This document shows, one piece after another, positions 50,370 through 61,800 of a stretch of 64,000 nucleotides of DNA (positions are counted from its first letter, which is position 1; every line of letters starts with the position of its first letter). The notes beneath the pieces were generated by a model. It did no database searches. It worked only from the letters and a program-made list of their open reading frames with translations, and was not told the origin of the DNA. The DNA is from Notospermus geniculatus (taxonomy: Eukaryota > Nemertea > Pilidiophora > Heteronemertea > Lineidae), in assembly GCA_002633025.1 (NCBI GenBank), contig NMRB01000302.1, positions 89,098 to 153,097 on the forward strand, written 5' to 3'. The translations under genes and the position numbers were made by a program.

Positions 50370-51023
50370 NNNNNNNNNNNNNNNNNNNNNNNNNNNNNNN
50401 NNNNNNNNNNNNNNNNNNNNNNNNNNNNNNNNNNNNNNNNNNNNNNNNNNNNNNNNNNNNNNNNNNNNNNNNNNNNNNNNNNNNNNNNNNNNNNNNNNNN
50501 NNNNNNNNNNNNNNNNNNNNNNNNNNNNNNNNNNNNNNNNNNNNNNNNNNNNNNNNNNNNNNNNNNNNNNNNNNNNNNNNNNNNNNNNNNNNNNNNNNNN
50601 NNNNNNNNNNNNNNNNNNNNNNNNNNNNNNNNNNNNNNNNNNNNNNNNNNNNNNNNNNNNNNNNNNNNNNNNNNNNNNNNNNNNNNNNNNNNNNNNNNNN
50701 NNNNNNNNNNNNNNNNNNNNNNNNNNNNNNNNNNNNNNNNNNNNNNNNNNNNNNNNNNNNNNNNNNNNNNNNNNNNNNNNNNNNNNNNNNNNNNNNNNNN
50801 NNNNNNNNNNNNNNNNNNNNNNNNNNNNNNNNNNNNNNNNNNNNNNNNNNNNNNNNNNNNNNNNNNNNNNNNNNNNNNNNNNNNNNNNNNNNNNNNNNNN
50901 NNNNNNNNNNNNNNNNNNNNNNNNNNNNNNNNNNNNNNNNNNNNNNNNNNNNNNNNNNNNNNNNNNNNNNNNNNNNNNNNNNNNNNNNNNNNNNNNNNNN
51001 NNNNNNNNNNNNNNNNNNNNNNN
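50370..51023. other. Assembly gap of 654 N
   Basis: The bases are unknown. Flanking sequence on the left is the tail of the RG-rich gene's duplicated 3' region. On the right is unique GC-richer sequence (51024-51685) that may hold the periphilin promoter or 5' UTR. Any reading frame crossing it is meaningless. Confidence 1.
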
Positions 51024-51685
51024 AAATATAGCAACGGAAAACATCCATATTTCTAGCACATAAACTCACAGGGAAAAACTCCGCTGAACACGTGAACGCA
51101 GGAGCGGCTGCCCACCCCTACGAAAAATCGACGCGACCACGCAAAACACAGCGCTCGTAGCGGCCAAATCGTAGAACTACACTTTGTACACAACCTCGCG
51201 TGCAAATGTACAGGGGTCAAAATATCGAGAAATAGTGGGAATATCGCGATGAAGCTTGGATTTTAAGATACCGGCAAGAAAGACAAGTCGATTGACGTAT
51301 GTTTCATCAAAATCGGCCAAAGCGTTGCGGAGCTATCGCTGATAAACCTCGCGCCACTCGGAACTGGAATGAACAGTAGGCTACCAGTAGGCCTAGGCCT
51401 AGTCTTTTAGTAGAACCCCCACCGACCGCCTGGACTGGTCAGTTGTTGAACTCGGATCCCAAAAGGAAGGACAATCGTGACAATGGAATGGAAAGCCATA
51501 TTTCGTCAGTCGACGACCTCTTTTTGGGGTTTAGGGTCAACTCGGCCTACCAACTCGGCCAACGAAGATACCGGTACCAATTAGGCCAAGGTGAAGGAAT
51601 CTAACATGAAAATGACAAAATCTTCATATGATAGGCCTAGTACTGGATCACTCTTCTTTTCCACGATAATGAAGGAAGCCTGATG
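51024..51685. other. Unique sequence upstream of the periphilin duplication
   Basis: It is less AT-rich than its surroundings, with several CG dinucleotides (GCGCTCGTAGCGG near 51150) and GTAGGCCTAGGCCTAG near 51388. It is the only non-duplicated sequence left of the periphilin exons, so a promoter or first non-coding exon could be here. I see no coding exon that I can support. Confidence 0.4.
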
Positions 51686-51799
51686 ATGAGCAATGATTTA
51701 CAAGGAAAAAATTGAGTGAAACAATATTTGATATCGAAAACTATCATATCAAAAACTTATCAAAGTGACATTTTTCATGAGCTTACAGTCTTACTCTTA

Positions 51800-51947
51800 G
51801 GGCCGTATGCACCAAACGAAGATAATCTTCAACTCGGGTTGAGCCACAACTTTTCAATTGTTCAGGTTTAGTGGGGTATGATCTGACAATGGAAAAGTTG
51901 TGGCTAAACCTGAGTTGAAGATTATCTTTGCTTGGTGCATACGGCCC
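51800..51947. mobile_element. PIF/Harbinger-like MITE, present in copy 1 only
   Basis: The ends are GGGCCGTATGCACCAA and its exact complement. The arms continue with a few mismatches for about 56 bp (AGATAATCTTCAACTC is shared). TTA at 51797-51799 and 51948-51950 is the target duplication. The matching site in copy 2 (about 56703-56705) reads CTCTTACAGTACAC with a single TTA, which is the uninterrupted target. Filled and empty sites in the same window show this family has been mobile recently. Confidence 0.92.
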
Positions 51948-52923
51948 TTACAGTACACTACTGATGAAAAGCTGTCATCCCATGTGTCTCAGCCATGCCA
52001 GTTTGATCCAATAAAAAGGCCACAGTTATCAAGAATATTTAACTTTTCTCAACAATCCCTGATTTTTGACAAAATTGGTCAATTTTTGATATCATTGATA
52101 TCAGATAACACAAATGATGCACATTTTCAGTGCAGTTTTTTCACAGTTGTGAATGAATTTCCGTTGCAGGGTTCTCAATGACCTGAGGTCTCGGGTCAAA
52201 TACGCACAAAGTGTTTAGTCTGAAGCACAATAAAAACCAGCAGGAGTCAGTGCGACGCACGAAGATTCACCCAATGTTGTGAACTGACCATGGTTGAACC
52301 CTGACTTCTGAGGGCTGACCCCAGAAATAAAATACACAGAAGTCTCTGACCCTTCTACTGATAACTCCAGTGAGAGCCCTGCGTTGTCTTCATTTTGTAA
52401 AAATCTGGTGATATTTTGATATTCCTATCAACTCATATTTTCATGATAGGTTCACCTTTTCTTAAAACTTTTTGAACTAACATTTGGGAATCAAACATTA
52501 AATTTTATGACTGACTACCGAGAAATTAAAGAAAAATCATGTTGCAATAAAATGCCTACATATTTACTTTTGGTCTGACTGAGTGTAGGCCAAGAGGGTC
52601 TTTTGTCGCAAATTACTTAATTGGTGAGATATTGATGAGAAAGTCTGGTAATTCACACTCTGATTGATGAGTTAATCCGGCGCTAAATCATTTGCCCGTC
52701 TTGGCTGAATCGGTAGGCCGAGTCAGTAATCAGGTTTGGCCGAGCTGTTTGGCTGAGTTGGTCATCGGCCGAGATGGACCTGTACCCTTTTGGGGCACTG
52801 ATCGGGGATTCTTATTCGTTCCTTCATTCATTTCCATCAAGCCTCTGCCTATTATTTTGTTTCTTGTCATATAATAATATCCATTTACTCTTGCATGTGT
52901 TGTGACCAATCCCCACATCAACA

Positions 52924-53226
52924 TCGGTGTTCTCCACATCAGTTAAAAAAAGGGCGGCCCGCCCCTATTAAAAATTCTGACGGCAAAATCCGCCCCTCTT
53001 AAAAACAGCCGGCCCCTCTTAAAAATTCGTCCGCCCTAATATTTATGGTTTAGATCATTCAATTAATGCACCTCAGGTGCTCAGAAAACGCATCACAGAG
53101 CACCTAAAATCCAAATTTCGCTGGGGGTGGGTCCCCAGACCCCCGCCAGAAGGCGCCTCGCGCTGTGCCTTCGGCACCATGCCCACCGCCGCCCCTGTTA
53201 GACCAAAACCCGTGGAGAACACTGAA
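52924..53226. mobile_element. hAT-like MITE, about 300 bp, copy in duplication 1
   Basis: The left end GTGTTCTCCAC and the right end GTGGAGAACAC are complementary, close to the CAGTGTTCTCC termini of hAT elements. The interior carries CCGCCCCTCTTAAAAA repeats and a GC-rich stretch (GGTCCCCAGACCCCCGCC; GTGCCTTCGGCACCATGCC). The same element is at about 57597-57896 in duplication 2. I found no matching 8-bp duplication at the flanks. Confidence 0.6.
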
Positions 53227-53276
53227 CATGTCCGAAAGATGTCCTCATCACACAGGCCTATCATCTCTATTTTCCC

Positions 53277-53930
53277 TCCTTTTTTATGACCTCACTTATT
53301 GCATTGCCCCATTTATGTTGAGTTGTCCTGATTATTTTTGTTACTATTTGCTTTATTTTTGTTGTGGTTTTAGGTGGACATGCTCCAACCTCCAATCTAT
53401 CCTATGTGACCTGTAGTTAGTTTTGTACTCTTATCTTTTAGTTTATAGGTGAGTTAATTTTCATTTGTAGATGTGATGTTCAGTAAGAGGTGGATGTGCA
53501 GGGCTCACAGTTGGGTCTAAAATTAGGGAGAAATAATGTCTCCCTCCTCAAAATTTTGGGACACTTTGCACTCTCAAGAGGGAGACTTCACATAAAGACC
53601 CTCCTTTTTTATGACCTCACTTATTACATTGCCCCATTTATGTTGAGTTGTCCTGATTGTTTTTGTTACTATTTGCTTTATTTTTGTTGTGGTTTTAGGT
53701 GGACATGCTCCAACCTCCAATCTTTCCTATGTGACCTGTAGTTAGTTTTGTACTCTTATCTTTTAATTTATAGGTGAGTTAATTTTCATTTGTAGATGTG
53801 ATGTTCAGTAAGAGGTGGATGTGCAGGGCTCACAGTTGGGTCTAAAATTAGGGAGAAATAATGTCTCCCTCCTCAAAATTTTGGGAGACTTCACTCTCAA
53901 GAGGGAGACTTCACATAAAGTTTGTGGACG
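53277..53930. repeat. Tandem duplication of about 330 bp inside periphilin copy 1
   Basis: The sequence from CCTCCTTTTTTATGACCTCA at about 53277 recurs at about 53602, including GTAGATGTGATGTTCAGTAA and the GGGAGAAATAATGTCTCCCT region. Copy 2 has only one unit (57948 onward). It is therefore a copy-number difference between the two versions of this locus. Confidence 0.85.
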
Positions 53931-54474
53931 ACATATCTAACAAAGTTGTTTGATTTCAACCTCTTTGCAAGAAATTTACACTTAATGATGATATTTTAGG
54001 GCATTTAGGAGCGGATTTGGGCATTTTTGGGTGCAGAAAATGCTTCAGAGGGGATAATATCCCTAAAAAAAATATTTTTTTTAGGCGACTTTATGTCTCC
54101 CTGGGAGTTATTTTGGGCGAAATTTTTGCCCCACGTGGCCCCCCCCCCCCAAATGTGAGCCCTGGATGTGATTTAATTCCTGACAAGATCATCTCTGATG
54201 AGTTATGCTGACAGTGGCTTTGAAGTCCAGTTTTAGGCTTATTTGTTTCCATGGCCTAGGCACCAAACTCGGGATGCTTCCTCTGTGAATGAGCGGATCG
54301 CCACTTCTTCCTGATTGATTAGTTAGTACACGTGTTTATCACATCTGGAGGGTTTGCCCTCCTGTAACTCAGTCATATCCAATGTAAACAGGAGAAATAT
54401 TACAAATGGTTCCAATATCAGTCGAACTTCATCTTCCCAAATTTATTCCAGGAATCATAGTTACAACTTTGACC

Positions 54475-55788
54475 ATGAGAGAATACGAAACCGAAAAACC
54501 GCATAGTACTGCAAATTATCGTGGAAATTTCCGAGGAAATTACCATTCTCGTCCATTTTACTACCACCGTCGTCCGTTCATCAACAAAATACGCCCAAAT
54601 TATATGAGATTGCAAGCAGGGAATTTCTTCACTAGCAAGTATAGGAAGCCAAGTGAGAGGCAGGAAAGGTCACGTAGTAGAAGTCGAAGCCGAGAGAGGA
54701 GCAGGTCAAGGTCATCCTCATCGGAAAAGAACAGAATGGTAGTGTAGTTGTCATTGATTCACCATGATAAAAATTGTTTTGCAAAAAAAAACCTAGTTGC
54801 ACCTGTAGTGTGTGGTCCACAATTCAGCTTTGATTGAAGCCAGAAAAAGTGATCAGTTTTTATCTTGGTAACGCAATTTGACTAAACATCAAAATTGACC
54901 CTTTCAGCAACGTTCACGACGCAGCTACAGCCGGCATTCCGAGAGAAGCAGGAGTGATTCTTCCTGTGAGGAGAAGAGAAGCGCATCTGGGCAGCGTACA
55001 TATGACCACCGTAGTATGCGTGAACATTCTCCAGAACATCAGAGGGGCAGCAAGTACGTTTTCATTATGGAATCATGTGTGCTATTACCTGTTTAATTGT
55101 AAGGAATGGTTCTAGTGGAAAAGGCTTTGTCTTAGTTCAGGTTGAATTCCATGATTTATTTATATCTTTTGATTTAGGTCCGCCACTTCACCTGACTCTG
55201 TGATTTCACACAACAAGGGCTCAAACTCACCAAGGTCTCGCCATGGACACGCCGATTACAGAAATTCACGCCACAGCCGATCACGATCGCGGGAAAGGCG
55301 CCGAAGTCGTTCATCATCCCGCGACTTTTCGTACAGATCACAAGGAAAGGACGCGGATCTAAGATCAAGTCCGACAGTGAGTCGGCGGAGTGATTCTTCA
55401 AATACACGGATTTCAGGTGAACCTTCAGACTCAATGTCTTCCTGTCGGCAGCCCCACGGATCTCGGATTCCGGATCAAACAAATCAGGCTCAGGGTAAAC
55501 TGCCGCATGAACTCCTGTTGACCCAAGGTGCATTAACTCTTACAGGACAGACTCTACCTATTGGGTCTATGGGGCCTATGTTCCTACTGGACCCGACACA
55601 GTCAACAGGCGGCAACTCAACAAATGCCTGTAACTTACTTCAGAAGGTCAACATGGCCACCATTCTTTCCAGTACAAATTCTTCTCAGAAGCCTGATCCC
55701 CTTCGTAACCATGGTAACTACATGTCTCCCCCACTGTTGAGTCGGTATACGGAGACAAATACGGAGTCAATTCAACCTGACATGACTG
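54475..55788 (+). pseudogene. Duplicate 5' exons of the periphilin-like gene
   Basis: Exons 54475-54738, 54908-55053 and 55178-55788 encode the same Arg/Ser-rich segment as 58828-60179, with intact splice sites. No C-terminal exons follow before the unit repeats. It is most simply the second allele of the gene rather than a separate gene. Confidence 0.75.
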
Positions 55789-57596
55789 GTAGGAAGTTTG
55801 TCATTATAGGCATCCAGCTTTTAACCCATGCTCCTAGTCCTAACCCTGTTCGTGTAGTTGTCACAATCTGACTTTAACCTTGCTTTTGGTTTTCTCATTT
55901 CTGTCTATCTTTCAACCTAATGTCCTTGGTATCAATCCATCCTTGAAATGACTTAATGAAAAAAGCTAAAGACCTTCTCCTGCTCTTAAACCTTCTGTTC
56001 CAATCCAAGACCCTGGTAATACTGGTAATTACTGACTGCAGAATAGGGCAAAACCCCAGACTTCACCCACCATTCCCCAGCTTCGGAGTGGCTATTTTAA
56101 ATAAAACAAAGGTAATAATAGTACCCATCAATTCACCTACCTTTCTTGGGAAATCTATTACAGTAGATATGAAATATTCTGTCCTACACTATAGTTTTAT
56201 TACTGTTTTACAGCAATTCATTACAATCTTTGGGATGAAGAAACCATTTCAATGATTGTTTTGGGAAGTTGCCTGTTTACATTTACATATCGGTAGATTA
56301 TCTTCAGTTCCCAGTGAGTTTGTGAAATATGATTTTTAAAAAATTCGGAAGAAGTTCATTGGTGAAGGGACACTAGGCCTACCAGTATTTTTGGACCTTG
56401 CCTGATTGGTATGGATTGATACTTAATGGACCTCGGCTGCCTTCCTAAGCATAAGTTAGTTAGAACTTTTGTTACAGATTGTCTTGTGAAAGTCTGGCCA
56501 GTGCATGCGGCTGATTACTGTGACTTGACATTTTTGATTAACTAATTTGCATGCAAATTTTGGTTGAAACTCAACTTAATCGCAACAGCCAAATGAGCAA
56601 TGATTTACAAGGAAAAAATTGAGTGAAACAATATTTGATATCGAAAACTATCATATCAAAAACTTATCAAAGTGACATTTTTCATGAGCTTACAGTCTTA
56701 CTCTTACAGTACACTACTGATGAAAACCTGTCATCCCATGTGTCTCAGCCATGCCAGTTTGATCCAATAAAAATGATGCACATTTTCAGTGCAGTTTTTT
56801 CACAGTTGTGAATGAATTTCCGTTGCAGGGTTCTCAATGACCTGAGGTCTCGGGTCAAATACGCACGAAGTGTGTAGTCTGAAGCACAATAAAAACCAGC
56901 AGGAGTCAGTGCGACGTACGAAGATTCACCCAATGTTGTGAACTGACCATGGCTGACCCCTGACTTCTCAGGGCTGACCCCAGAAATAAAATACACAGAA
57001 GTCTCTGACCCTTCTACTGATAACTCCAGTGAGAGCCCTGCGTTGTCTTCATTTTGTAAAAATCTGGTGATATTTTGATATTCCTATCTATCAACTTATA
57101 TTTTCATGATAGGTTCACCTTTTCTTAAAACTTTTTGAACTAACATTTGGGAATCAAACATTAAATTTTAAGACTGACTAACGAGAAATTAAGAAAAATC
57201 ATGTTGCAATAAAATGCCTACTTTTGGTCTGACTGAGTGTAGGCCAAGAGGGTCTTTTGTCGCAAATTACTTAATTGGTGAGATATTGATGAGAAAGTCT
57301 GGTAATTCACACTCTGTGATGTGTGAAGACACTGATTGATGAGTAAATCCGGCGCTAAATCATTTGCCCGTCTTGGCCGAATCGGTAGGCCGAGTCAGTA
57401 ATCAGGTTTGGCCGAGCTGGTTGGCTGAGTTGGTCATCGGCCAAGATGGACCTGTACCCTTTTTGGGCACTGATCGGGGATCATTCGTTCCTTCATTCAT
57501 TTCCATCAAGCCTCTTTGCCTATTATTTTGTTTCTTGTCATATAATAATACCCATTTACTCTTGCATGTGTTGTGACCAATCCCCACATCAACATC

Positions 57597-57896
57597 AGTG
57601 TTCTCCACACCAGTTAAAAAAAGGGCGGCCCGCCCCTATTAAAAATCCTGACGGCAAAATCCGCCCCTCTTAAAAACAGCCGGCCCCTCTTAAAAATTCG
57701 TCCGCCATAATATTTATGGTTTAGATCACTCAATTAATGCACCTCAGGTGCTCAGAAAACGCATCACAGAGTACCTAAAATCCAAATTTCACTGGGGGTG
57801 GGTCCCCAGACCCCCCGCCAGAAGGCGCCCCGCGCGGTGCCTTCGGCACCATGCCCACCGCCGCCCCTCTTAGACCAAAACCCGTGGAGAACACTG
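57597..57896. mobile_element. hAT-like MITE, copy in duplication 2
   Basis: This is the counterpart of 52924-53226, with ends CAGTGTTCTCCAC and GTGGAGAACACTG. Here the left end reads CAGTG, the canonical hAT form. Small differences from the other copy include GGCGCCCCGCG for GGCGCCTCGCG. Confidence 0.6.
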
Positions 57897-58827
57897 AACA
57901 TGTCCGAAAGATGTCCTCATCACACAGGCCTATCATCTTTATTTTCCCTCCTTTTTTATGACCTCACTTCTTACATTGCCCCATTTATGTTGAGTTGTCC
58001 TGATTGTTTTTGTTACTATTTGCTTTATTTTTGTTGTGGTTTTAGGTGGACATGCTCCAACCTCCAATCTTTCCTATGTGACCTGTAGTTAGTTTGTACT
58101 CTTATCTTTTAATTTATAGGTGAGTTAATTTTCATTTGTAGATGTGATGTTCTGTAAGAGGTGGATGTGCTGGGCTCACAGTTGGGTCTAAAATTAGGGA
58201 GAAATAATGTCTCCCTCCTCAAAATTTTGGGAGGCTTCACTCTCAAGAGGGAGACTTCACATAAAGTTTGTGGACGACATATCTAACAAAGTTGTTTGAT
58301 TTCAGCCTCTTTGCAAGAAATTTACACTTAATGATGATATTGTAGGGCATTTAGGAGCGGATTTGGGCATTTTTGGGTGCAGAAAATTCTTCAGAGGGGA
58401 TAATATACCCCTAAAAAAATATTTTTTTAGGCGACTTTATGTCTCCCTGGGAGTTATTTTGGGCAAAATTTTTGCCCCACGTCGCCCACATCGCCCGCCC
58501 CCCAAATGTGAGCCCTGGATGTGATTTAATTCCTGACAAGATCATCTCTGATGAGTTATGCTGACAGTGGCTTTGAAGTCCAGTTTTAGGCTTATTTGTT
58601 TCCATGGCCTAGGCACCAAACTCGGGATGCTTCCTCTGTGAATGAGCGGATCGCCACTTCTTCCTGATTGATTAGTTAGTGCATGTGTTTATCACATCTG
58701 GAGGGTTTGCCCTCCTTTAACTCAGTCATATCCAATGTAAACAGGAGAAATGTTACAAATGGTTCCAATATCAGTCGAACTTCACCTTCCCAAATTTATT
58801 CCAGGAATCATAGTTACAACTTTGACC

Positions 58828-61800
58828 ATGAGAGAATACGAAACCGAAAAACCGCATAGTACTGCAAATTATCGTGGAAATTTCCGAGGAAATTACCATT
58901 CTCGTCCATTTTACTACCACCGTCGTCCGTTCATCAACAAAATACGCCCAAATTATATGAGATTGCAAGCAGGGAATTTCTTCACCAGCAAGTATAGGAA
59001 GCCAAGTGAGAGGCAGGAAAGGTCACGTAGTAGAAGTCGAAGCCGAGAGAGGAGCAGGTCAAGGTCATCCTCATCGGAAAAGAACAGAATGGTAGTGTAG
59101 TTGTCATTGACTCACCATGATAAAAATTGTTTTGCAAAAAAAACCTAGTTGCACCTGCAGTGTATGGTCCACAATTCAGCTTTGATTGAAGCCAGAAAAA
59201 ACGGATCACTTTTTCTGAGAAAAAGTGATCCGTTTTTATCATTGGTCACGCATACATTGTATGCATGACCAACTATTTGACTAAACATCATATTGACCCT
59301 TTCAGCAACGTTCGCGACGCAGCTACAGCCGGCATTCCGAGAGAAGCAGGAGTGATTCTTCCTGCGAGGAGAAAAGAAGCGCATCTGGGCAGCGTACATA
59401 TGACCACCGTAGTATGCGTGAACATTCTCCAGAACATCAGAGGGGCAGCAAGTACGTTTTCGCTATGGAATCATGTGTGCTATTACCTGTTATTGTAAGG
59501 AATGGTTCTAGTGGAAAAAGCTTTGTCTTACTCCAGGTTAATTTCACGATTTATATCTTTTGATTTAGGTCCGCCACTTCACCTGACTCTGTGATTTCAC
59601 ACAACAAGGGCTCAAACTCACCAAGGTCTCGCCATGGACACGCCGATTACAGAAATTCACGCCACAGCCGATCACGATCGCGGGAAAGGCGCCGAAGTCG
59701 TTCATCATCCCGCGACTTTTCGTACAGATCACAAGGAAAGGACGCGGATCTAAGATCAAGTCCGACAGTGAGTCGGCGGAGTGATTCTTCAAATACACGG
59801 ATTTCAGGTGAACCTTCAGACTCAATGTCTTCCTGTCGGCAGCCCCACGGATCTCGGATTCCGGATCAAACAAATCAGGCTCAGGGTAAACTGCCGCATG
59901 AACTCCTGTTGACCCAAGGTGCATTAACTCTTACAGGACAGACTCTACCTATTGGGTCTATGGGGCCTATGTTCCTACTGGACCCGACACAGTCAACAGG
60001 CGGCAACTCAACAAATGCCTGTAACTTACTTCAGAAGGTCAACATGGCCACCATTCTTTCCAGTACAAATTCTTCTCAGAAGCCTGATCCCCTTCGTAAC
60101 CATGGTAACTACATGTCTCCCCCTCTGTTGAGTCGGTATACGGAGACAAATACGGAGTCAATTCAACCTGACATGACTGGTAGGAAGTTTGTCATTATAG
60201 GCATCCAGCTTTTAACCCATGCTCCTAGTCCTAACCCTGTTCGTGTAGTTGTCACAATCTGACTTTAACCTTGCTTTTGGTTTTCTCATTTCTGTCTATC
60301 TTTCAACCTAATGTCCTTGGTATCAATCCATCCTTGAAATGACTTAATGAAAAAAGCTAAAGACCTTCTCCTGCTCTTAAACCTTCTGTTCCAATCCAAG
60401 ACCCTGGTAATACTGGTAATTACTGACTGCAGAATAGGGCAAAACCCCAGACTTCACCCACCATTCCCCAGCTTCGGAGTGGCTATTTTAAATAAAACAA
60501 AGGTAATAATAGTACCCATCAATTCACCTACCTTTCTTGGGAAATCTATTACGGTATGAAATATTCTGTCCTACACTATAGTTTTATTACTGTTTTACAG
60601 CAATTCATTACAATCTTTGGGATGAAGAAACCATTTCAATGATTGTTTTGGGAAGTTGCCTGTTTACATTTACATATCGGTAGATTATCTTCAGTTCCCA
60701 GTGAGTTTGTGAAATATGATTTTTTTAAAATTCGGAAGAAGTTCATTGGTGAAGGGTCACTAGGCCTACCAGTATTTTTGGACCTTGCCTGATTGGTATG
60801 GATTGATACTTAATGGACCTCGGCTGCCTTCCTAAGCATAAGTTAGTTAGAACTTTTGTTACAGATTGTCTTGTGAAAGTCTGGCCAGTGCATGCGGCTG
60901 ATTCCTGTGACTTGACATTTTTGATTAACTAATTTGCATGCAAATTTTGGTTGAAACTCAACTTAATTGCAACAGCCATTTATTTCAGACATGGTCATTT
61001 TGAGAATGGTAAAATGTTTCTGTGATCTTATATGACTTCCCCGTTTATTCTCATTAGTAGATGGAGGTATTGGGGTTTACATATATTTTGGGAGGCTTCA
61101 CTTATCAGTATCACTATTGCAATTTAGTACATTTGGTTTGGGTCCCGGTTCACCTGAAAATTCTAAGTCATGGCACTATGAAGTTTGACGCCATACTTAC
61201 TGTTGCTGTACAAAGTGCCCTGAGTTACATTGACCCTAAGGCATTGAGTTTATTGTTCAGATGCCTAGGGCGTCATCCACGGTTGATGGTGTGAACTCTC
61301 CTCTGTTCTTTTTCTTCAAGTCGATTGACACAGCTGTGTGGTCTCGTGGGTCCTGTTTTCAGGGGCGGGTGAAAACCCTTTGGTTGTAGGTCTGCTTGGT
61401 GGAGGTTTCTTTTATTATTTGGTGAGAGGGGACGGGTAGGTATCTCTCAGCAAATCTTGCCTCCGCTGGGTGGAGTGGCAGCATTCTTTAGTTCCTCAGA
61501 AGTGTTCATCTTCCATGCCTGCTGCTTTGTAGAAATTAGGATTGCATAATTGACCATCTAACATAGTTGTAGTTAGTAGTTCAATATTGGCTTAAATATG
61601 GACTGAGGTTTACTTTAAACAAGCTGTATAAAGCCATTATGGATTCCAAGAAACCAAACTGTGACATACATGTACATAACAAATGTGACCGGGTCTGTAA
61701 AAATGTGGCCAAAGTCGCTGGGGAGTGCCCTTTGTTGCACAATCGATAAGGCTTTATTTGCTATAACACACCGTCATCTTTTCATTGTGATGACACTCCC

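Larger units (their letters stand above)
51686..56591 (+). repeat. Periphilin locus duplication, copy 1 (about 4.9 kb)
   Basis: It begins AATGAGCAATGATTTACAAG and repeats at 56592. It contains the first three recognised coding exons: 54475-54738, 54908-55053 and 55178-55788. Relative to copy 2 it has a 148-bp MITE insertion (51800-51947), about 100 bp extra near 52010-52110, and a second tandem 330-bp unit (53277-53604 versus 53605-53930). Exon 3 is 611 bp in both copies, with one difference seen (CCACTG versus CCTCTG). It ends where the unit restarts, so its exon 3 has no downstream partner except through copy 2. Confidence 0.92.
56592..60979 (+). repeat. Periphilin locus duplication, copy 2 (about 4.4 kb)
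   Basis: It repeats 51686-56591 in the same orientation and runs on into unique sequence holding the last three exons. It lacks the MITE and the second 330-bp unit, but has its own 70-bp hairpin-rich change at 59197-59270. Confidence 0.92.

Noticed and set aside
50123-51069. Long reading frames of 230-300 codons on both strands across 50370-51023
   Set aside because: They consist mostly of unknown bases from the N gap and have no coding meaning.
54406-54474. Extending the periphilin start to an upstream Met (MVPISVELHLPKF)
   Set aside because: The frame is open, but the added residues are hydrophobic and unlike periphilin N-termini. CAG-type acceptors nearby suggest the stretch could be intron or belong to another frame. 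Left undecided.
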